From: an uncultured Flavobacteriales bacterium
Lineage (GTDB): Bacteria > Bacteroidota > Bacteroidia > Flavobacteriales_D > Sanyastnellaceae
Reading direction: 5' to 3'
NCBI GenBank assembly: GCA_938003665.1
Contig: CALKYI010000332.1
Coordinates: 1 to 6,535, forward strand
Length of the DNA stretch: 6,535 nt
How positions within the stretch are numbered: the stretch's first letter is position 1; each line of letters begins with the position of its first letter. The translations under genes were made by a program, and so were the position numbers. Below are positions 1 to 5,273 of this stretch, in pieces. The notes under the pieces were generated by a model. It saw nothing but the letters and a program-made list of their open reading frames with translations. It was not told the DNA's origin and did not search any database.

Positions 1-664
1 CGCGGGCAATGCCCAATTGAAAGGCTTCGACTTTCTTTTTGAGTTCATCCACGGCTGAGGCATCTGCCTTGAGTAGGCTGTCTAGCGAAGCCCTCTTGCC
101 CGCTCCGACCAGCAAAAAGTACATGCTCAGGTTCGCCACGAACACATCCACGATGAGCATTGCAGAAAACTGGTCATCGGTGGTCATGGAAATTTCCTTC
201 AACGCCGCCTGATTGGCACCTCCACCGATCCAGCTGCCAGCAACCGTCGACAGCCCACGCCAGAAGGCGTCCGGCGCATCGCCACCCAATACCGCAGGCT
301 CGATGAAGCTCACCGTCCACAGCGCTAGGGGTCCGCCAATGACAATGCCGATGGTCGCCGCGAAAAACATGATGATGGCCTTCGGTCCCAGGTTCCAAAT
401 GCCCTTCAAGTCGATGCTCAGGCAGAGCAGTACCAAGCTCGCGGGCAACAGGTAGCGAGACGCCACGAAATACAAATTGGACGCTTCACCGTCCACCAGC
501 CCAAAACTGTTGTACATCGCCGGCATGAAGTAGCAGACAAGCAGCGTGGGGATGATGGTGTAAAACCGCTTAAACTGAGGAAGGGTGCTGCTGTAAAAGA
601 CCAAAGCCAGTGTGGAAACCAGCAAGCCGAGCACCACGGCGTCGTTTGTAATCAATGCGTCCAT
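1..664 (-). CDS. DUF819 family integral membrane protein (partial, C-terminal part outside window)
   Basis: The minus strand from the ATG at 664 is open to base 1, giving 221 residues with no stop, so the C-terminal part lies beyond the left edge. The product is a polytopic inner-membrane protein of the DUF819 (YjcL-like) family, recognised by the N-terminal block ITNDAVVLGLLVSTLALVFY (residues 5-24), SRYLLPASLVLLCLSIDLKG (69-88) and the glycine-rich GSWIGGGANQAALKE (143-157). Hydrophobic segments lie near residues 8-25, 34-52, 66-83, 95-118 and 165-187. A charged, lysine-rich loop follows at about 190-215. The family is transporter-like but its substrate is not established, so no function is assigned. 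The ATG is preferred because family members begin just before the ITNDA block; an in-frame TTG three codons upstream is less likely. A terminator upstream (700-735) suggests transcription separate from the FKBP gene, but no clear promoter was found. Confidence 0.88.
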   Translation of the reverse strand, partial: MDALITNDAVVLGLLVSTLALVFYSSTLPQFKRFYTIIPTLLVCYFMPAMYNSFGLVDGEASNLYFVASRYLLPASLVLLCLSIDLKGIWNLGPKAIIMFFAATIGIVIGGPLALWTVSFIEPAVLGGDAPDAFWRGLSTVAGSWIGGGANQAALKEISMTTDDQFSAMLIVDVFVANLSMYFLLVGAGKRASLDSLLKADASAVDELKKKVEAFQLGIAR

Positions 665-699
665 GGAGTGCAAACTAGTGAATTTCTGCGCCGGCTGGG

Positions 700-735
700 C
701 ATGAAAAAACCCCGGCGGAACCGAGGTTTTTCATG
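700..735 (-). terminator. Intrinsic terminator downstream of the FKBP isomerase gene
   Basis: An inverted repeat lies 16 bp past the FKBP stop codon. The outer arms catgaaaaa (700-708) and tttttcatg (727-735) pair perfectly over 9 bp. The inner stem pairs cc with gg and cgg with ccg around a 5-nt loop (cggaa, 716-720), with one bulged A and one C/A mismatch. Read on the minus strand, the GC-rich stem is followed by six T residues, the form of a Rho-independent terminator for the yaaA-FKBP transcript. The A tract on the other arm would also make it work on the plus strand, but no plus-strand gene ends here. Confidence 0.75.
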
Positions 736-751
736 ATGCAGTAGCGCTTGA

Positions 752-1420
752 TTACTGGAAGGAGATCAATTCCACTTCGAAGATCAACGCTGCATACGGT
801 GGGATGGGGCCGTTCGGGTTGGGATTCGCGCCGTACGCCAATTCTTGTGGGATGTAGAATTTGGTCTTACCACCGGGCTTCATGAGTTGCAGCCCTTCAG
901 TCCATCCTTTGATGACATTGCCCAAAGGGAACGAGATGGGTTCGCCGCGCTTGTACGAAGAATCGAATTCGGTGCCGTCGATGAGCGTGCCACGGTAGTG
1001 CACGGTCACAGTCGATGCCGCAGTGGGGCTTTCGCCTTCTCCGACGGTGAGGTGGGTGTACTGCAATCCGGATGCGGTCACGTTGACGTCCTTGTTTTTA
1101 GCGTTTTCCGCCAAAAAGGCTTCACTTTCCGCTTTGGCTGCTGCTCCGGCGGCTTCTTTCTTGGCTTGGAAGAATTCACCCACCATGGCGTTGGCCTGTT
1201 CAGGGGTCATGCTGGCTGAAGCGGCCATTTGCTCGGCGAGGCCTTTGGCCATGTCGTCGGTTGAGATTTCGTTGAGGCCTTGGTCTTGCAAGTTCTTAGC
1301 AAACAAGATGCCCAAGGCGTAGCTAATGGATTCCATAGAGGGAGTGGTTTGGGCTCGGCCGGGAGCGGCGAGCAAGGTGATGAGAGAAAAGAGCGTTGCC
1401 GCTTTTATGATGTGTTTCAT
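752..1420 (-). CDS. Exported FKBP-type peptidyl-prolyl cis-trans isomerase
   Basis: This 222-residue protein should catalyse proline cis-trans isomerisation (EC 5.2.1.8) and help fold proteins in the periplasm. Residues 1-23 form a signal peptide (basic MKHIIK, hydrophobic core, GRA before the probable cut, then QTTP). There is no lipobox cysteine, so it is not an evident lipoprotein. Residues 28-115 are an alanine- and lysine-rich helical FKBP_N-like dimerisation region as in FkpA/Mip proteins, with the typical SYALG start. Residues 133-222 are the FKBP_C catalytic domain. By comparison with human FKBP12, the pocket residues Tyr142, Phe152-Asp153, Arg158, Val169-Ile170, Trp173, Tyr196 and Phe214 are all kept. 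FKBP12 Phe46 is Ile here and the His87 position is Tyr in PPYAALIF, both plausible family variation. The ATG at 1420 sits 7 bp after the yaaA stop, so the gene is probably cotranscribed with yaaA. No Shine-Dalgarno sequence is present. Confidence 0.95.
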   Translation of the reverse strand: MKHIIKAATLFSLITLLAAPGRAQTTPSMESISYALGILFAKNLQDQGLNEISTDDMAKGLAEQMAASASMTPEQANAMVGEFFQAKKEAAGAAAKAESEAFLAENAKNKDVNVTASGLQYTHLTVGEGESPTAASTVTVHYRGTLIDGTEFDSSYKRGEPISFPLGNVIKGWTEGLQLMKPGGKTKFYIPQELAYGANPNPNGPIPPYAALIFEVELISFQ

Positions 1421-1427
1421 GGTGAAA

Positions 1428-2201
1428 TTATTTCGATGTTGAGGCGTCGCGGGTAAACACCCATTCGTCCGCCGATGAGAGGTTGGGGGTGTAAGCGTAT
1501 CCCATTCCTGTGAATTGTTTCAAGTCTTCCGGGTTTGTCCATTGGTTTTGGACAATATGCCGTGCCATGGTGCCTCGGGCTTCCTTCGCATAGGCCATTT
1601 TGGCCTTGTATTCCGCGCCAACCAATTCCTTGAAGGCAGGGGTGATGACACGCCCCGCATAGGATTTGGCGATGGCCGCTTTGCTGTATTCGTTGCTGGC
1701 CAAATTTATGATCAGGCCATTGGCGTCGGCTTCAATGCGCTGCTGGATGCGATTTCCCCAAAACGCATACAGGTTGCTGGTTTTTGGGGTTACGTTCCAC
1801 CGCAGGCCCATTTCAAGGCGGTAAGGCTGCATCAGGTCAAGGGGTTTCAGTACACCGTAAAGACCGGATAGGATGCGCAAATGACGCTGAGCAAACGCGC
1901 GGTCGGCATCACTCCACGTACGGGCTTGAAGTCCCGTGTAGACGGCGCCCTTGAAGCAGTGGGCGGCAGGCCGCGCATTGGCTTTTGAAAAGGGTGTGTT
2001 CCAGGTGCTCGCCCATTCGACCGTCTGTGCAGCGATGCTCGGATTGACGCTCATGAGTCCTTCCACTTTTTTCGTGCTCATCCCCTTCAGATTCGCCATG
2101 AGCTTTTCCGACGCTTTGAGAAACTCTGGCACCGTGCTATCATCGACTAGAGGCGCATCCTCGAAAGAAAGGGTTTTGGAAGGGGAGAGGAGGACGAGCA
2201 T
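1428..2201 (-). CDS. yaaA: Peroxide stress protein YaaA (UPF0246/DUF328 family)
   Basis: This 257-residue cytosolic protein is nearly the same length as E. coli YaaA (258). In E. coli the gene belongs to the OxyR response and the protein lowers free intracellular iron during hydrogen peroxide stress; a DNA-binding activity has also been described. The family blocks are present in order: LLSPSKTL (4-11), KANARPA and CFKGAVYTGLQA (82-93), HLRILSGLYGVLKPLDLMQP (107-126) followed by YRLEMG, INLASNEY (165-172) and AKEARGTMARHIV (205-217). The ATG at 2201 is chosen because it aligns with the E. coli start and because the upstream in-frame TTG at 2213 lies inside the predicted -7 promoter element. 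The gene leads a probable operon with the exported FKBP isomerase 7 bp downstream. No OxyR site was identified. Confidence 0.96.
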   Translation of the reverse strand: MLVLLSPSKTLSFEDAPLVDDSTVPEFLKASEKLMANLKGMSTKKVEGLMSVNPSIAAQTVEWASTWNTPFSKANARPAAHCFKGAVYTGLQARTWSDADRAFAQRHLRILSGLYGVLKPLDLMQPYRLEMGLRWNVTPKTSNLYAFWGNRIQQRIEADANGLIINLASNEYSKAAIAKSYAGRVITPAFKELVGAEYKAKMAYAKEARGTMARHIVQNQWTNPEDLKQFTGMGYAYTPNLSSADEWVFTRDASTSK

Positions 2202-2210
2202 TGACGACCG

Positions 2211-2241
2211 CAAAGCTAGCGGTTGATGCCAGTGAATCCAA
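2211..2241 (-). promoter_or_regulatory. Bacteroidota-type promoter of the yaaA-FKBP operon
   Basis: On the minus strand a TTG (2241-2239) is followed after exactly 20 nt by TAGCTTTG (2218-2211), a perfect match to the Bacteroidota -33/-7 consensus TTG-N(17-23)-TAnnTTTG. The yaaA ATG begins at 2201, ten bases past the -7 element. Transcription should start about 5-7 nt after the element, leaving a leader of only about 3-5 nt. The element also excludes the upstream TTG (2213) as the start codon. Confidence 0.7.
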
Positions 2242-2255
2242 TTCGCGTATATTCG
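2223..2255 (+). promoter_or_regulatory. Candidate promoter of the T9SS-secreted protein gene
   Basis: TATATTCG (2248-2255) matches the -7 consensus TAnnTTTG with one mismatch. A TTG lies at 2223-2225, 22 nt upstream, within the accepted spacing. The element ends 25 nt before the ATG at 2281, giving a leader of roughly 20 nt. It interleaves with the opposing yaaA promoter. The single mismatch makes it weaker than the minus-strand promoter. Confidence 0.4.
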
Positions 2256-2280
2256 AAATCCAAACCTTTACCCCAGCGCG

Positions 2281-4185
2281 ATGCGTTACGATTTACCTGC
2301 ATTTTTCTTGTTGTTCGCTTCCCTTTTTGTGTTCTCCCTTCCTGGCGCTCAGGCGCAGTGCGAAGCAGGCGAAGTGGCCATCGAATTCGTTATCGATACG
2401 GATCCATGGGGGTATGAATTGTACTGGGAGCTTACGCCTACCGGAGAGGAGTGCGGAGGTGAAAATTTCATTGCCAGCGGTGGTAATTCGGCCAATGTAG
2501 GGTGTGACGGAGCCGGCAACGGCGGCAATGGCGGCACCACCTACGGCAACAACGCCATCTACACCGAAGGACCTTTTTGTGTGGCGGAAGGCACAGTAGT
2601 GGATTTGATTCACGTGGATAGCTACGGCGACGGCGGCAATCGGTTTGACCTCTACATGGACGGCATCATCTCTGGAATTTTCAATGGTACCGGGTACGGA
2701 AACGTGTGGACATTTACGGCAGGGGAGAGTTTGTTCATTGATAACGACGTCCCGTGCGACGCGGCACCCATTGAAGTAAACGGCGAATCCGTTTTGGTGA
2801 CTTCAGGTGGAGGCACGGTTGAATCGGGAGAGATGAGCCCAGGCCCAGCACCAAGCGGTTCGTGCAGCTTGCCTGGTTCATGGTGCGGCTCGGACGGGTA
2901 CGCCTCGAGCTCCGTTTGGTTGACCTTCACGCCAGAGACCACGGATCCCGTGACCATCACAACATGCTCGGATTCTTCAACATTCGATACCCAGTTGGCC
3001 TTATACCGGGCCACCGATTGCGGTGATTTCTCTACGTATGAGCTGGTCGGGGCCAATGATGACTGGTGCGCGGGCTACCGTTCGACGATGTACACGAGCT
3101 GCTTGGAAGTGGGTGAAACGTACTACATCCAAGTGGATGGATGGGCAGGTCAAACCGGCGATGCTGATGTGTCGGTCTTCACATCCGAATCATTCGATTC
3201 GTCGGCAGATGCTCAGGTGCGCAATGTGGCGTGCCCATTGGACAAAGACACGGCACCAGATGGGTTCATATTAGCCTACATCAACGAGGGCGGCTCTGAT
3301 TTTGATTGTACGTGGTCAGGGCCTAATGGGTACTCTTCGTCCGATTCGTGGATTTTTGACCTCGCCCCAGGGGTGTACACGGCTGACATTACCACGACTT
3401 GCGGTACGCAATTCACCATTGAGCGCACCGTTGCTGCGCCAGAGGCGTGGAGCGTAAGTACCACGGTGACCGAAGCGAGTTGCGAAGCGGCCTCGGACGG
3501 GGCCATTGGAATTGAGGTGGAAGGCGCTTCGGATCCGTACACCTTTGCATGGACGGGCCCCAATGAGTTCACCTCTGAACAGCAAAACCTCGACAGCCTG
3601 TCACCGGGGACCTACCAGTTGAATTTGACCGATGCCAACGGCTGTGCCTACCCAGTGACGGCATTTGTTCCAGAGGTGGAGCCCAGTGATTTCACCATTG
3701 GCAACGACACCATCATCTGCGAGGATGAGCCGTTGCTCATTTATGGACCACTCGGCTACGATTATGAATGGCAAGACGGTTCCAACAACCAGTTCTTTTA
3801 CGTTTCGCCAGGGGACTTTGCGCCTGGGACGTACAGCATCGTCCTCAGCGGAACGACCGACTCCGGTTGTGAATTCGCCGATGCCATGATCCTGACGGTG
3901 CACGACTGCTCGGTTGGGGTTGGTGAAGTCGGGCTGGGCGATGCCGTGTTGTACCCCAACCCGTCGGCCCAAGATGTGTTCTTCGAAGTCGACCCGGGGC
4001 CGAGCGGTTGGACCGTTCGTGCCTTTGATTTGGCTGGACGTGAAGTAGCGTCCACACAATGGATGGGCAGCTCAACAGCCGTGTTCGACGTGGCCGGCTG
4101 GAAAAACGGTCAGTACGTGTTGCAGTTCCAAGACGATGAACGCGTCATCGTCCGCCAACTAGCGGTTCAGCACGGATTGCGTTAA
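2281..4185 (+). CDS. Secreted multidomain protein with type A T9SS C-terminal sorting domain
   Basis: The 634-residue product should cross the inner membrane by Sec (signal peptide 1-25, ending GAQA before QC) and the outer membrane by the type IX system, then be anchored or released. Visible regions in order: residues 27-153, a cysteine- and glycine-rich beta domain with the motif VDSYGDGGNRFDLY (112-125), possibly metal-binding; 156-300, resembling a bacterial pre-peptidase C-terminal (PPC) domain (SSVWLTFTP, FDTQLALY, GETYYIQVDG); 318-388 and 391-464, two SprB-like repeats (WSGPNGYSS and WTGPNEFTS, each ending L.PG.Y); 469-543, a PKD-like module (GNDTIICEDE, YEWQDG); 544-634, the sorting domain (YPNP at 558-561, VRAFDLAGREV, WKNGQYVLQF). 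Many paired cysteines suggest disulfides. No catalytic domain is recognised, so adhesion or a surface matrix role is only a guess. Its last 27 bp overlap the convergent threonine aldolase gene. Confidence 0.93.
   Translation: MRYDLPAFFLLFASLFVFSLPGAQAQCEAGEVAIEFVIDTDPWGYELYWELTPTGEECGGENFIASGGNSANVGCDGAGNGGNGGTTYGNNAIYTEGPFCVAEGTVVDLIHVDSYGDGGNRFDLYMDGIISGIFNGTGYGNVWTFTAGESLFIDNDVPCDAAPIEVNGESVLVTSGGGTVESGEMSPGPAPSGSCSLPGSWCGSDGYASSSVWLTFTPETTDPVTITTCSDSSTFDTQLALYRATDCGDFSTYELVGANDDWCAGYRSTMYTSCLEVGETYYIQVDGWAGQTGDADVSVFTSESFDSSADAQVRNVACPLDKDTAPDGFILAYINEGGSDFDCTWSGPNGYSSSDSWIFDLAPGVYTADITTTCGTQFTIERTVAAPEAWSVSTTVTEASCEAASDGAIGIEVEGASDPYTFAWTGPNEFTSEQQNLDSLSPGTYQLNLTDANGCAYPVTAFVPEVEPSDFTIGNDTIICEDEPLLIYGPLGYDYEWQDGSNNQFFYVSPGDFAPGTYSIVLSGTTDSGCEFADAMILTVHDCSVGVGEVGLGDAVLYPNPSAQDVFFEVDPGPSGWTVRAFDLAGREVASTQWMGSSTAVFDVAGWKNGQYVLQFQDDERVIVRQLAVQHGLR
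3232..3672 (+). repeat. Two tandem SprB-like protein repeats within the secreted protein
   Basis: Residues 318-388 (3232-3444) and 391-464 (3451-3672) share one layout: an early cysteine, D or DG, then W-[ST]-G-P-N-x-[YF]-[ST]-S about 27 residues on, then L-[AS]-P-G-x-Y and a second cysteine in the last third. The second copy is the more canonical (TDANGCAYPVT). They are diverged at DNA level, so this is an old protein-domain duplication and not a recent DNA repeat. SprB-type repeats occur in Bacteroidota gliding adhesins and other cell-surface proteins. Confidence 0.6.
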
Positions 4186-5214
4186 CGCCGCGCACGTGGC
4201 GTCGATCTGCTCTTGATTCAAATCTCGGTGGACGACCAAGCGCACCCGCTGGGGTCCGAAGGCGAAGCAGTGAATGCCATCCTGAGCCGCAGCCTCCACG
4301 AATTCTGCAGCTGTCAAGCCTGAGGCGATTTCGAAAATGACAATGTTGGTCTCGACGGGATCTACGGATGTGACCCGGCTCAGTCCTGTGAGCGCATCGC
4401 CGATCTGCTTGGCTCGGATGTGGTCCTCTTGAAGCCGAGGCAATTCGTGGTCCAAGGCGAGGTCGCAGGCCGCCGTCAATACACCGATTTGGCGCATCCC
4501 GCCGCCGAATACCTTTCGGGCACGGTGGGCCTCTGCGATGAAGGATTTTGAGCCGATGAGTACCGATCCAACCGGGGCACCGAGGCCTTTTGAGAAGCAC
4601 ACGGAGATGGAATCGAATAGCTGTCCGTAGGTCTTCCAGTCCGCTGCAGTTGGCAGCGTGTTTCCTGAGCGTGCCACCATGGCGTTCCAACACCGTGCTC
4701 CGTCGAGGTGCAAGGGTATGCCCGCCGCGTCGCAGCCTTCGCGAATGGCCTGAATGTCCTTTACGTCCCACACCGCTCCACCGCCGCGGTTGCACGTGTC
4801 TTCGATGCACACGAGGGAAGTGCGGGCATAGTGGCTGTCAGGTGGGTTGATTTCCGCCGCAGCATCTTCCCATTTGAATCGCCCATGGTCGCCGTTCAAC
4901 AGCCGAACGGAAGCACCTGAGTTGCGCGCGATGCCGCCACCTTCGTAGTTGTAGATGTGCGCCATCCGATCGCAAATGACCTCGTCCCCGGGCCGGACGT
5001 GCACGTTGATAGCGATTTGGTTGGTCATGGTGCCGGAAGGGCAGAACAAGGCCGCCTCGTGGCCAAATAGGTCCGCACACCGTTGTTGAAAGGCCTCAGT
5101 GGTGGGGTCTTCAGCGAAGACATCGTCCCCGGTACGGGCAGCGTGCATCGCATCCAACATGGCCGGGGTGGGGCGGGTCAGCGTGTCCGACCGGAAATCA
5201 ACGTTCAACTCCAT
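4159..5214 (-). CDS. ltaE: Low-specificity L-threonine aldolase, PLP-dependent
   Basis: The 351-residue enzyme should cleave L-threonine and allo-threonine to glycine and acetaldehyde (EC 4.1.2.48) in the cytosol, with pyridoxal phosphate; the family can also act on other beta-hydroxy amino acids. It aligns end to end with E. coli LtaE: FRSDTLTRPTPAML (7-20), GDDVFAEDPT (29-38), CPSGTMTNQ (58-66), MAHIYNYEGGG (84-94, active-site His86), HYART (128-132, counterpart of E. coli His126), HLDGAR (169-174, Asp171 for the cofactor pyridine nitrogen), SVCFSKGLGAPVGS (204-217, Schiff-base Lys209), FGGGMRQ (236-242) and VRLVVH (324-329). All key residues are intact. The ATG at 5214 is chosen over the in-frame GTG at 5220, whose first base lies in the predicted -7 element. 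The gene is divergent from the S46 peptidase and overlaps the secreted-protein gene tail to tail by 27 bp. Weaker alternatives are other members of the beta-eliminating lyase fold, such as phenylserine aldolase. Confidence 0.94.
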   Translation of the reverse strand: MELNVDFRSDTLTRPTPAMLDAMHAARTGDDVFAEDPTTEAFQQRCADLFGHEAALFCPSGTMTNQIAINVHVRPGDEVICDRMAHIYNYEGGGIARNSGASVRLLNGDHGRFKWEDAAAEINPPDSHYARTSLVCIEDTCNRGGGAVWDVKDIQAIREGCDAAGIPLHLDGARCWNAMVARSGNTLPTAADWKTYGQLFDSISVCFSKGLGAPVGSVLIGSKSFIAEAHRARKVFGGGMRQIGVLTAACDLALDHELPRLQEDHIRAKQIGDALTGLSRVTSVDPVETNIVIFEIASGLTAAEFVEAAAQDGIHCFAFGPQRVRLVVHRDLNQEQIDATCAALTQSVLNR

Positions 5215-5219
5215 GGTCA

Positions 5220-5249
5220 CAAAGCTAATTCCGGCCTTCTTATCTTCAA
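5220..5249 (-). promoter_or_regulatory. Bacteroidota-type promoter of the threonine aldolase gene
   Basis: On the minus strand a TTG (5249-5247) precedes TAGCTTTG (5227-5220) with a 19-nt spacer, a full match to the Bacteroidota consensus. The -7 octamer is identical to that of the yaaA promoter. The A of the ATG (5214) is only the sixth base after the element, about where transcription should begin, so the mRNA is predicted to be leaderless. The -33 TTG overlaps the candidate -7 element of the opposing peptidase gene (5241-5248). Confidence 0.7.
5241..5248 (+). promoter_or_regulatory. Candidate -7 element of the S46 peptidase gene
   Basis: TATCTTCA matches TAnnTTTG at six of eight positions, including all of TA and TT. 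It ends 25 nt before the ATG at 5274, the same distance as the TATATTCG element in front of the T9SS protein gene. No TTG lies at a suitable -33 position, so the call is weak and rests on position and the shared TATnTTC core. Confidence 0.3.
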
Positions 5250-5273
5250 CCCCGCAATACGAAATCGAAACCC

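Noticed and set aside
671..678. A -7-like CTAGTTTG just upstream of the DUF819 gene, which would make a third leaderless case.
   Set aside because: Only one base separates TA from TTTG instead of two, and no TTG lies at a -33 distance, so it does not meet the consensus.
2202..2213. An upstream TTG start that would lengthen YaaA by four residues.
   Set aside because: It overlaps the -7 element TAGCTTTG, and YaaA homologues begin at the downstream ATG (MLVLLSPSKT).
3601..4059. A 152-residue minus-strand frame opposite the T9SS protein, and smaller neighbours.
   Set aside because: The plus strand here encodes recognisable PKD-like and sorting-domain motifs; the antisense product matches nothing known to me.
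4185..4202. A small hairpin (acgcc/ggcgt, 8-nt loop) at the convergent junction as a possible terminator.
   Set aside because: The stem is only 5 bp with no T tract on either side, and it lies inside the aldolase coding sequence.
4145..4810. A 221-residue minus-strand frame within the threonine aldolase gene.
   Set aside because: It is out of frame with the conserved aldolase motifs and is Arg/His-rich low-information sequence, so it is a shadow frame.
5215..5220. A GTG start that would lengthen the threonine aldolase by two residues.
   Set aside because: The GTG starts at 5220, the last base of the predicted -7 element, so it would be at most partly transcribed. The ATG at 5214 is a normal start.
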